From: Prochlorococcus sp. AG-436-C13
Lineage (GTDB): Bacteria; Cyanobacteriota; Cyanobacteriia; PCC-6307; Cyanobiaceae
Assembly (NCBI GenBank): GCA_003212695.1
Contig: QCPC01000001.1
Location: 1-64,000 of the forward strand
Reading direction: 5' to 3'
Length of the DNA: 64,000 bases
Part shown: positions 1 to 8,114 of the stretch, piece after piece
Numbering within the stretch: the stretch's first letter is position 1
How the letters are laid out: every line of letters starts with the position of its first letter
The notes under the pieces: generated by a model
What the model saw: only the letters and a program-made list of their open reading frames with translations
The model's database searches: none
Told to the model about the DNA's origin: nothing
Position numbers and translations under genes: made by a program

Positions 1-2
1 CA

Positions 3-1025
3 GAAAAGGAACAAATCAAAAGGATTAAAAGCAATCAATTGCTTAAAACAATAATGAACCTTTTAATAGTAGGAATTGGTATTGGTGTTTTGTCTGGTTC
101 ATTTTTTAAATCATTACCTAAAAAAGAAAACTCTAATTTAATCAATTATAGAGACAAGGATCTCTATTTGATTCCATTAGATTTAATTAAAATTAACAAA
201 GAGATAAATAAAATCAGCCTGGCATGGGAAAGAATAGAAGGAAATTATAAAGACCTAAATGTAAGTGGTTTTGTAATACTTGAAGATGGGAGTTATGCGC
301 AAATAAATCCAAGCAATAAATTAGCAGCTGCAAGCAGTATCAAAATATTTATTTTAATACTTTGCTTAGAAATGATAGATAATGGCACCCTAAAATGGGA
401 TCAAGATCTTATTTTGACTAAAGATGCAATAGGAGGGGGATCTGGCTGGATGAGATATCAACAACTAGGCAGAAAATTTCCTATTTATGAAGTTGCGACT
501 GAAATGATTAGAGTAAGCGATAATACGGCAACAAATTTGCTTATTAATGCAATAGGTGGTATAGACATTGTAAATCAGAAATTAAACAATATTGGTATAA
601 CAGATACAACATTAAAAAACTTGTTGCCTGATTTAGAAGGTACAAATATAACTACAGCTAAAGAACTTGCTTTAATTCTTAAATTTGTTAATGATACAAA
701 GTTTCTGAGCATTAAAAGCAGAGACCTTTTTAGAGATGTTATGAGTTCATCTAAATCAAACAATCTAATACCAAGTGGTATTTTAAAAGGACTAAAAATA
801 GACACATCAGGAGATATTGATTACAATTTACTTATAGAAGGTTTCAGAGTCTTTAATAAAACAGGAGATATAGGTATTTCATATTCTGATGCAGCAATTA
901 TACAAATGCCGAATAATTCCAATGCTTTTGCAGGATTTGTTATTAAAGGTCCCTTTAATGATCCACGCTCTCCAGAAATAATTAGAAAAATGACAGCCTC
1001 AATGATTTCATTGCTAAAGAATTGA
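3..1025 (+). CDS. Class A beta-lactamase-like serine hydrolase (5' partial)
   Basis: Serine hydrolase of the beta-lactamase/penicillin-recognising fold. Counting from the TTG at 39, SSIK (residues 99-102) is the SxxK nucleophile motif, SDN (160-162) the second motif and KTG (274-276) the third, with class A spacing. An N-terminal hydrophobic stretch (about 7-22) suggests export or a membrane anchor. The frame stays open to the window edge and the upstream residues are basic (E-K-E-Q-I-K-R), as expected before a membrane segment, so the true start probably lies outside the window; ATG at 54 is an alternative. The omega-loop glutamate of true class A enzymes is not obvious, so a peptidoglycan or peptide role is as likely as beta-lactam hydrolysis. 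Substrate unknown. Confidence 0.75.
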   Translation, partial: EKEQIKRIKSNQLLKTIMNLLIVGIGIGVLSGSFFKSLPKKENSNLINYRDKDLYLIPLDLIKINKEINKISLAWERIEGNYKDLNVSGFVILEDGSYAQINPSNKLAAASSIKIFILILCLEMIDNGTLKWDQDLILTKDAIGGGSGWMRYQQLGRKFPIYEVATEMIRVSDNTATNLLINAIGGIDIVNQKLNNIGITDTTLKNLLPDLEGTNITTAKELALILKFVNDTKFLSIKSRDLFRDVMSSSKSNNLIPSGILKGLKIDTSGDIDYNLLIEGFRVFNKTGDIGISYSDAAIIQMPNNSNAFAGFVIKGPFNDPRSPEIIRKMTASMISLLKN

Positions 1026-1135
1026 TCAAATTAGTTCCAAACCCTAAACATTGCTATATCAAGCTTTTTAGTAAAAAAACAAGATCTATGTATCCGCCTT
1101 ATGAAACAATCAATTTAAAGACAAAAAATTAAAAA

Positions 1136-2224
1136 GTGAGTTCATCCAGGAAGCGCAGAGTATTTCCCTTTGCAGCAGTAATTGGTCAAGCAGAAATGAA
1201 GCTAGCGCTTCTTTTAAATGTGATAGATCCGCGTATTGGTGGGGTCATGATAATGGGAGACAGGGGGACTGGTAAATCAACAACCATTAGGGCTCTAGCA
1301 GATCTATTACCAGCAATTACAGTTGTTCAAGGAGATCCCTACAACAGTTCACCGGATGATCCTGATCTCCAAAGTGCAGATATTCAGCAGCAAATACAAG
1401 ACGGTCTTACACCTACTATGGAAAAGAAGCAAGTTCCAATGGTAGACCTCCCATTGGGTGCGACTGAAGACCGTTTATGCGGAACAATAGACATTGAGAA
1501 GGCATTAAGTGAAGGAGTAAGAGCTTTTGAGCCAGGTCTTTTGGCCAAAGCAAACAGAGGGCTTCTTTATGTAGATGAAGTAAATCTTCTTGATGATCAT
1601 CTTGTTGATGTCTTATTGGATTCAGCTGCATCTGGTTGGAATACAGTTGAAAGGGAAGGGGTGTCAATAAGACACCCTGCAAGATTTGTTCTTATAGGTT
1701 CAGGTAATCCAGAGGAAGGAGAATTACGTCCACAGCTGCTTGATAGATTTGGAATGAGTGTTGAAGTAAGAACTGTTAGAGAACCAGAACTAAGAGTACA
1801 AGTAGTGGATCAAAGGACTTCTTTTGATAATGACCCTGATTCCTTTGTTTCTTCAATACAAGCATCTCAAGATGCTCTCCAAGCAAAAGTTGTTGCAGCT
1901 CAAGACCTTCTAAGTCGAGTAAAAATCGATGAGGATCTTAGGCTAAAAATATCTGCAATATGCGGAGAACTTGATGTCGACGGACTAAGGGGGGACATTG
2001 TTACTAATAGAGCAGCAAAAGCTTTAGCGGCTTTTGAATCTCGCTCTGAGGTCACAGAAGATGATGTTGCACGTGTAATCTCGTGTTCTCTAAGACATAG
2101 ACTTAGAAAAGATCCTTTGGAGCAAATAGATTCAGGCGACCGAGTAGTAAAAGCATTTTGCAAAATATTCGAACGAAATGAAGAAGCTAATCTTTCTGAT
2201 TTTGAATTGGCTGCCGTGGAGTAA
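1136..2224 (+). CDS. chlI: Magnesium chelatase ATPase subunit I
   Basis: AAA+ motor of Mg-chelatase, which inserts Mg2+ into protoporphyrin IX with ChlD and ChlH at the first committed step of chlorophyll synthesis. Walker A is GDRGTGKST (residues 41-49) and Walker B LLYVDEVN (about 143-150). The 362-residue length matches cyanobacterial ChlI. The start is GTG; the next residues (SSSRKRR, then VFPFAAVIGQ) match the family N-terminus. It is followed after 4 nt by ruvC, so the two are probably cotranscribed. Identification is secure from the motifs and full-length colinearity with the family. Confidence 0.96.
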   Translation: MSSSRKRRVFPFAAVIGQAEMKLALLLNVIDPRIGGVMIMGDRGTGKSTTIRALADLLPAITVVQGDPYNSSPDDPDLQSADIQQQIQDGLTPTMEKKQVPMVDLPLGATEDRLCGTIDIEKALSEGVRAFEPGLLAKANRGLLYVDEVNLLDDHLVDVLLDSAASGWNTVEREGVSIRHPARFVLIGSGNPEEGELRPQLLDRFGMSVEVRTVREPELRVQVVDQRTSFDNDPDSFVSSIQASQDALQAKVVAAQDLLSRVKIDEDLRLKISAICGELDVDGLRGDIVTNRAAKALAAFESRSEVTEDDVARVISCSLRHRLRKDPLEQIDSGDRVVKAFCKIFERNEEANLSDFELAAVE

Positions 2225-2228
2225 TTAA

Positions 2229-2699
2229 TTGATAATTCTTGGAATAGATCCTGGTCTAGCAAGAGTAGGCTTTGGAGTTATAGATGTAAGCAATAATAAT
2301 AATCAAATAAAAATGCTTGACTGTGGAATTATAGAAACAAATAAAAATAGAAAAGAAGCCGAAAGAATGGTTGAGATTGCAAAGGATCTTCGAACTTTAA
2401 TACGCAAATGGAATCCTGATCTTGCAGCAGTTGAAAAATTTTTCTTTTACAAGTCAAGTACAACAATTTCTGTTGTTCAAGCCAGAGGTGTTTTAATAAT
2501 GACCCTTGCAAGATTCAAAGTTCCTATAGTAGAGCTTCCACCAATGCAAATAAAGCTTGCAGTTACTGGTTATGGAAAAGCAAGCAAGCAAGAAGTAATA
2601 GAAGCAGTAATGAGAGAGTTAAAATTAGAATCTCCACCTCGACCTGATGATGCTGCAGATGCACTAGCAATAGCTATAACTGGCTTCCTTCAGCAATAA
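2229..2699 (+). CDS. ruvC: Holliday junction endonuclease RuvC
   Basis: Crossover junction endodeoxyribonuclease that resolves Holliday junctions together with RuvAB. The RNase H-like catalytic acidic residues are visible: D7 in GIDPG, E69 in AAVEKFF, and D141 and D144 in the [10 protein letters not shown] motif. Length 156 residues is normal. The start appears to be TTG giving M-I-I-L-G-I-D-P-G, since no ATG lies before the first catalytic aspartate. It begins 4 nt after chlI and 13 nt before the next gene, consistent with one operon. Confidence 0.96.
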   Translation: MIILGIDPGLARVGFGVIDVSNNNNQIKMLDCGIIETNKNRKEAERMVEIAKDLRTLIRKWNPDLAAVEKFFFYKSSTTISVVQARGVLIMTLARFKVPIVELPPMQIKLAVTGYGKASKQEVIEAVMRELKLESPPRPDDAADALAIAITGFLQQ

Positions 2700-2712
2700 G
2701 TTTCATACAAAG

Positions 2713-3327
2713 ATGAAAAATAAAAACAATTCAAACTCTAAAATAAATCAATCTAAAGAAAAGGAGTTGGCAAGAATTTATTTTAAAGAAATACGTAAAG
2801 CAAGTCTTTTAGAAACAGAGAATCTTATATTTGAACGAGTCAAAGAATATATTATAAGTTTAGAAAAAAAAGAAGTTTTAGAAAAAATAATTGGTATTTA
2901 TTGGCCATTAGATGGTGAAGTTGATCTGAGAAATCTGAAGAAAACTTTAAGGTCAAAGTTAGCCTTACCAGCATGCAATGTAAGCGGAGAGATAAGTTAC
3001 CACAAATGGACAGATGATACTTTAGAAAAAGATTTTTTTGGTATTCCTGCTCCTCTTTCTCAACCTCCCCTAGAAGCAAACGAAATTAGTTTGATAATTG
3101 CCCCTGCAATAGCAATAGATCAAATGGGTACAAGATTAGGATATGGGAGAGGATGCTTTGATCGTCTAAGAAGTAAAAGAAGATGGAAAGCAATCAAATC
3201 ATTAGCGATTGTCCCGAGTAAATGTATTTCAAACTCTTTATTACCTAAGGATAAATGGGATATACCATTTGATGGATGGATAAATGAAAAAGAAATCTTC
3301 CAATTTCATGACTTAGATAACCAATAG
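2713..3327 (+). CDS. 5-formyltetrahydrofolate cyclo-ligase family protein
   Basis: Converts 5-formyl-THF to 5,10-methenyl-THF using ATP (folate salvage). The family signature near residue 138 (GTRLGYGRGCFDR) is present, as is the internal YWPLDGEVDLR segment that forms the substrate pocket. The N-terminal 20 residues are Lys/Asn-rich and poorly conserved, so the ATG chosen could be slightly early. It lies in the chlI-ruvC run with a 13-nt gap. Length of 204 residues fits the family. Confidence 0.9.
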   Translation: MKNKNNSNSKINQSKEKELARIYFKEIRKASLLETENLIFERVKEYIISLEKKEVLEKIIGIYWPLDGEVDLRNLKKTLRSKLALPACNVSGEISYHKWTDDTLEKDFFGIPAPLSQPPLEANEISLIIAPAIAIDQMGTRLGYGRGCFDRLRSKRRWKAIKSLAIVPSKCISNSLLPKDKWDIPFDGWINEKEIFQFHDLDNQ

Positions 3328-3365
3328 ATATTATGGTTATTTAAAAATACATAGCCAAAATTTTC

Positions 3366-3809
3366 ATGGCTGAACAAGCAGAGTTTCCAATTAAACTTAA
3401 TTTTGGGAGTTGTGAGCTAAACAAAATTGTTACTAAGCTGAATACATGTTCAGAACCTAGAAAAAGATACGAGTATTTACTTTTTCTGGCCAAAAGGCTC
3501 CCATCTCTTCCATCTCAATCTTTAAATGCTGCAATTAAAGTTAAAGGCTGTATTTCTCAGGTATATGTCTTAGGCGAACTTAAAGATGGAAAATTATTCT
3601 GGAGGGGTTTTTCAGATGCTCTTATAACCAAAGGCATGCTCGCACTACTTATTATTGGTCTAGATAATCTCTCCCCTTCAGAAGTACTTGCTATAGATCC
3701 AGGCTTCATTCCTGCTACAGGTCTAAATAATAGTCTTACCCCTTCACGAGTTAATGGGTTTATGAATATTTTTCTGAACATGCAAGCTCAAGCAAATTCA
3801 TTTATATAG
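3366..3809 (+). CDS. sufE: Cysteine desulfuration protein SufE
   Basis: SufE accepts persulfide sulfur from the cysteine desulfurase SufS and passes it to the SufBCD Fe-S scaffold. The acceptor cysteine is C62 in KVKGCISQVYV, the exact family context. At 147 residues it has the usual SufE core. It stands alone here, not next to the suf operon. The ATG start gives the expected helix before the conserved KRYEYLLFLAKRLP stretch. Confidence 0.93.
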   Translation: MAEQAEFPIKLNFGSCELNKIVTKLNTCSEPRKRYEYLLFLAKRLPSLPSQSLNAAIKVKGCISQVYVLGELKDGKLFWRGFSDALITKGMLALLIIGLDNLSPSEVLAIDPGFIPATGLNNSLTPSRVNGFMNIFLNMQAQANSFI

Positions 3810-3848
3810 ATAAAGTCAACAAGAAAACAATGCTTATTAGCTAAGGTT

Positions 3849-5168
3849 ATGAATCAAAAAATTGGTATAGGACTTTTGGGACTTGGGACAGTTGGAACTG
3901 GAGTGGCAAATATTATTAATTCACCAGAAGGAAGGAACCCTTTAGTTGCAAGAATCAAAATTGCTCGAATAGCAGTTAGGGATGCCAAAAAAATCAGATC
4001 AATAAAAGTGGATCCATCAATTGTGACAAGTGATCCTTTTGAAGTTGTAAACGACCCCAATGTTGAAATAGTAGTTGAAGCAATCGGAGGGATTGAACCT
4101 GCAAAAAGCTTAATAATGCTTGCCATTAAATCTGGTAAATCAGTTGTAACAGCAAATAAGGCAGTTGTTGCTAGGTATGGAAAAGAGATTTCCGATGCCG
4201 CAAATAAAGCAGGAGTTTACGTATTAATTGAAGCAGCTGTAGGCGGAGGAATTCCCATAATTGAGCCTATAAAACAATCTCTTGGAGGTAATCGAATAAA
4301 AAAAATAACGGGAATAATTAATGGAACAACTAATTACATACTTAGTGAAATGGCAAAGGGAGGAGCTAAATACCAAGATGTTCTGAATGATGCTCAGAAG
4401 CTTGGTTACGCCGAAGCAGATCCTAGTGCTGATGTAGATGGTGATGATGCAGCAGATAAAATTGCAATACTTAGTGGACTTGCCTATGGAGGTTCCATAG
4501 ATAGAGAGTGCATTCCTACAAAAGGTATAAGCAAACTTGAAAGTAAAGATATTAATTGCGCTAGAGAATTGGGATACGAAGTGAAATTACTTGCGGTTGC
4601 AGAATATATAGAAAATAAAAAAAGAGAAAATCATCTACATTCATTAGCTCTACGAGTCGAACCAACCCTTCTACCAAAAGATCATCCTTTATCATCAGTA
4701 AATGGGGTAAACAATGCAATCCTTATTGAAGGTGATCCTATAGGGGAAGTTATGTTTTATGGCCCTGGGGCTGGCGCAGGACCAACGGCGTCTGCCGTTG
4801 TTGCGGACATACTAAATATTGTTGGAATCAAACTAATGCAAAAAGAAGGAGAAAATTCTTTAGATCCTCTGTTATCAGGCTTTAGTTGGAGAAACTGTAT
4901 TCTCGCAAATACAAGAGAAATTTCCCAAAAAAATTATCTTCGACTTATTACAGAAGACACTCCAGGAGTAATAGGCAAAATAGGTAATATCTTAGGGAAG
5001 CATCAAGTTTCAATTGAATCAATAGTTCAATTAGATTCAAACAATGCAAAAGCCGAAATCATCGTAATAACCCATAAAGTAAGTAAAGGCCAAATCAATG
5101 ACTCTTTACAAGAAATTGAAAATATGAAAGAAGTACTTAAATTAGCGGCTCAGCTAGGTTGTCTTTAA
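3849..5168 (+). CDS. hom: Homoserine dehydrogenase
   Basis: NAD(P)-dependent reduction of aspartate semialdehyde to homoserine, leading to threonine and methionine. The N-terminal Rossmann motif GLLGLGTVGTG (about residues 8-18), the catalytic-domain motifs GIINGTTNYIL and GYAEADPSADVDGDDAADK, and a C-terminal ACT domain (about 360-439, beginning YLRLITEDTPGVIGKIG) are in order. It is a stand-alone enzyme of 439 residues, not fused to aspartokinase. The ACT domain implies feedback control by threonine, a family property not tested here. Confidence 0.96.
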   Translation: MNQKIGIGLLGLGTVGTGVANIINSPEGRNPLVARIKIARIAVRDAKKIRSIKVDPSIVTSDPFEVVNDPNVEIVVEAIGGIEPAKSLIMLAIKSGKSVVTANKAVVARYGKEISDAANKAGVYVLIEAAVGGGIPIIEPIKQSLGGNRIKKITGIINGTTNYILSEMAKGGAKYQDVLNDAQKLGYAEADPSADVDGDDAADKIAILSGLAYGGSIDRECIPTKGISKLESKDINCARELGYEVKLLAVAEYIENKKRENHLHSLALRVEPTLLPKDHPLSSVNGVNNAILIEGDPIGEVMFYGPGAGAGPTASAVVADILNIVGIKLMQKEGENSLDPLLSGFSWRNCILANTREISQKNYLRLITEDTPGVIGKIGNILGKHQVSIESIVQLDSNNAKAEIIVITHKVSKGQINDSLQEIENMKEVLKLAAQLGCL

Positions 5169-5259
5169 ACTCAGGTAAACATGGCAAATAAAATTAGAAA
5201 TTGTTAAATATATAAATGATGAGAATTTTTTTCATCCTTATCAACTTTGAAGACCCCTA

Positions 5260-5478
5260 ATGTCTCTTAAATTTGAGAAGCATTATTATCTAGGCAAATC
5301 AATGACCTCAGAGGACATTAGTCAAGGTGACTGCGTACAGCTTTTAAATGAAGAGAAGCTATTTCAAGTAATAGGGATTGATTGTGAACATCAGAAATGT
5401 TGGGTAAGGCAATGGCCACTATCAGACTCTGGCTCACCAGTATTTGAGATAGCTATTAAGCAAATTTGTGCTACTTAA
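5260..5478 (+). CDS. Conserved cyanobacterial small protein, unknown function
   Basis: A 72-residue protein I recognise only as a picocyanobacterial type, with no function assigned. It has no membrane segment. A compact beta-rich core is suggested by GDCVQLLNEEKLFQVIGID, followed by CEHQKCWVRQWPLSDSGSPVFEI, which contains two cysteines four apart and two tryptophans. ATG at 5302 (MTSEDIS) is an alternative start that would begin at the better conserved part. It stands alone between hom and the ABC transporter genes. Confidence 0.75.
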   Translation: MSLKFEKHYYLGKSMTSEDISQGDCVQLLNEEKLFQVIGIDCEHQKCWVRQWPLSDSGSPVFEIAIKQICAT

Positions 5479-5515
5479 AATATATTCATTATCAAATAAT
5501 TGAAATAATAATAAC

Positions 5516-7102
5516 ATGAAATTGATTAAATTAGCTTTTAGAATATCATTAAAATTTACAGCTTTAGTATTAGTATTTATTCAAATTTCTTGCACTCCTC
5601 AAAAAAACAATAATTTAATAACAATTGCAAGTAATGGAAAAATAGATTCACTTGACCCAGCTCAGGCAAACAAATTACTTGCTATTCAGTTAATAAGTGC
5701 TTTAGGAGATACTCTTTATAGGGTAGATTCCAATGGATCTCTTGAGCCTAGACTTGCAAAAGAAGCACCTAAAGTAAGCAAAGATGGTCTAGAAATTTCT
5801 ATAACCCTAAGAGAAAATATATTTTTTCATGATGGTACACCTTTTGACTCAAATTCAATGGCTTTTAGTATTAAACGTTTTAAAGATATCGGTACTCTTA
5901 ATTATATAATAAATGATAGAATCATAGATGTTGAAACACCAGAAAAATATCTACTTGTCATCAAACTTTCAAGACCTTCAAGTTCAATAAAGGGTCTGCT
6001 TACTTCAATAAATCTAACTCCTGTTTCACCTGTCTCTTATTCACAATATCAAGATAAATTTCTAAATAAAAACTTAATCGGAACAGGACCTTACAAGCTA
6101 ATTAAGTATTCTCCTGAAAGAATAAGCATACAGCCCTTCGAAAAGTATTGGGATGAAAAGCCTAATAATTCTGGAATAAATTACATAAGTTTCAATACAT
6201 CTACATCTCTTTATAGCGCTATTAAAACAGGCCAAGTAGATGTTCTTCTTTCAAATTCTATTGAAGATGGTCATAGACTTGCTTTAAATAAATCCTCCAA
6301 AAAAGGGCTCTTAATTGAAGGCAAAGGGCCAGCCATGCAAATTGGATACATTGCTTTTCGAACAAATTCTAAGTTGCTTAATAAAAAGGAAGTAAGAAAA
6401 GCAATTTCATATAGTCTTGATAGAAAGCTGATTTCTAAACAAGTAAGTTATGGATTAAGAGATCCCTTAAGATCAATTATACCTCCTATATTACAAATAA
6501 ATAGCACTCCTCAATGGCCTAAATATAGCCCAGAGATTGCTAAAGAATTATTTAAAGAAGCTGGATACTGTAAAAATAAAATACTATCTATTCCATTAAC
6601 TTTCAGATCAAACGTACCTTCAGACAAACTTTTAGCACTTACATGGCAAGAACAAATCAAACGAGATCTGGCAGATTGCTTTGAAATTTCATTAAATGGA
6701 GTTGAATCTACAACAGTATATAAACAACTATCTCAAGGTATTCATGAAGCAGTAATCCTTGAGTGGACAGGAGACTATCCAGATCCATATGCATATTTAT
6801 CACCATTACTAGATTGCAAAAAAATCAAAAATGAATCTTGTGAACAAGGTGAGGCTTTAATAGGAGGAACCTTCTGGGGAAATATAGATCTTCAAGAGTC
6901 TCTTAATAAAAGTGAACTTTTAGTAGGAGAAGAGAGGCTAAAAGAATTACGTAAAGCTGAAGCTATTGCAGCAAATGGTTTGCCTGTAATACCAGTTTGG
7001 ATTCTAAATCCTAGGGCTTGGGTACAAACCAATTTGACTAAACCTGAATTTGATGGAAGTGGAAGATTACGTATCGAAAAAATCTCACTAAATAATGAAT
7101 AG
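5516..7102 (+). CDS. ABC transporter substrate-binding lipoprotein (SBP_bac_5 family)
   Basis: Peptide/nickel-type extracytoplasmic binding protein. The first 26 residues form a signal sequence ending in a cysteine (IQISC), so lipoprotein anchoring is likely although the lipobox is not ideal. Family landmarks follow: IDSLDPAQA near the mature N-terminus, the LRENIFFHDGTPF motif, and GTGPYKLIKY. The 528 residues are typical. Its stop overlaps the next gene, a DppB-type permease, by 8 nt, so the two are translationally coupled. Substrate (oligopeptide, metal complex or other) cannot be read from the sequence. Confidence 0.93.
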   Translation: MKLIKLAFRISLKFTALVLVFIQISCTPQKNNNLITIASNGKIDSLDPAQANKLLAIQLISALGDTLYRVDSNGSLEPRLAKEAPKVSKDGLEISITLRENIFFHDGTPFDSNSMAFSIKRFKDIGTLNYIINDRIIDVETPEKYLLVIKLSRPSSSIKGLLTSINLTPVSPVSYSQYQDKFLNKNLIGTGPYKLIKYSPERISIQPFEKYWDEKPNNSGINYISFNTSTSLYSAIKTGQVDVLLSNSIEDGHRLALNKSSKKGLLIEGKGPAMQIGYIAFRTNSKLLNKKEVRKAISYSLDRKLISKQVSYGLRDPLRSIIPPILQINSTPQWPKYSPEIAKELFKEAGYCKNKILSIPLTFRSNVPSDKLLALTWQEQIKRDLADCFEISLNGVESTTVYKQLSQGIHEAVILEWTGDYPDPYAYLSPLLDCKKIKNESCEQGEALIGGTFWGNIDLQESLNKSELLVGEERLKELRKAEAIAANGLPVIPVWILNPRAWVQTNLTKPEFDGSGRLRIEKISLNNE

Positions 7103-8114
7103 AACTAGATCACTTTTAAAATATACATTATCAAGATTAGCTTTGGTTCCAATAATGCTATGGCTAATATCAACCTTGGTTTTCTTGTTGCTAAGAGTTG
7201 CACCAGGTGACCCCGTAGATGCAATCCTTGGGAACAGAGCAGATTCTTCTGCGAGAGAAGCATTAAGGTTAAAACTCGGGCTAAATGAACCTTTGTTAAA
7301 TCAATATTTAACCTATATAAGTAATCTTATACATGGAGATTTAGGCCAATCTCTTAACAACCAAGAATCAGTAAGCCAAATAATTGCAAGAACATTACCA
7401 GCAAGTATTGAATTAGGACTATCAGCAATAGTTTTCGCTTTATTCATTGGCATTGCTGTTGGCTTCACAGGTATTGCCAAACCAGAAGGGAAAACAGACT
7501 TGGCAGGGCGCTTATTTGGGATTGGAACATACGCATTACCACCCTTCTGGGCAGCAATGCTTATACAAATTCTATTTTCTGTAATTCTTGGCTGGCTTCC
7601 CATAGGTGGAAGATTATCTCCTAGTTTAATTGCGCCTAGTGGAACCGGTTTTCTTATATTCGATAGCATTAGAAGTGGAAATTTAATTGTTTTAACAAAT
7701 TCCTTAAGGCATCTTGTATTGCCAGCAAGTACTTTGGGTTTACTTCTAAGCGGAGTATTTAGCAGATCATTAAGAATTAATTTTGAAAAAATACTAAAAA
7801 CAAATTACATAGAAGCCGCGAGAATCAGAGGTATTAAGGAAAATAAAATAATTGTTTATCATGCTTTGCCTAATGCATTGCTGCCTTTCCTAACCATTGC
7901 TGGTCTTACAGTTGCTTCTTTAATAGGTGGAGCTCTACTAATTGAAGTTACTTTTTCTTGGCCAGGGTTAGCCTTAAGTCTTCAAGAAGCAATAAATCAA
8001 AGAGATTATCCAATGGTACAAGGAACAATAGTAGTGGTTTCTAGTTTGGTTGTTTTTATAAGTCTTTTTGTTGATTTATTAATTGCATTCGTAGATCCAC
8101 GTATTAAATATTAA
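7095..8114 (+). CDS. ABC transporter permease (DppB/OppB type)
   Basis: Inner-membrane permease of the peptide/nickel ABC family: six predicted spans, the LLRVAPGDPVDAILG motif after the first span, and the EAA loop EAARIRGIKENKIIVYHALPNALLP near residue 240, where the ATPase docks. 339 residues. It overlaps the binding-protein gene by 8 nt. No DppC-type second permease and no ATPase gene follows; the next gene is convergent and their stop codons overlap. The remaining subunits must be encoded elsewhere or be absent. Confidence 0.93.
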   Translation: MNRTRSLLKYTLSRLALVPIMLWLISTLVFLLLRVAPGDPVDAILGNRADSSAREALRLKLGLNEPLLNQYLTYISNLIHGDLGQSLNNQESVSQIIARTLPASIELGLSAIVFALFIGIAVGFTGIAKPEGKTDLAGRLFGIGTYALPPFWAAMLIQILFSVILGWLPIGGRLSPSLIAPSGTGFLIFDSIRSGNLIVLTNSLRHLVLPASTLGLLLSGVFSRSLRINFEKILKTNYIEAARIRGIKENKIIVYHALPNALLPFLTIAGLTVASLIGGALLIEVTFSWPGLALSLQEAINQRDYPMVQGTIVVVSSLVVFISLFVDLLIAFVDPRIKY

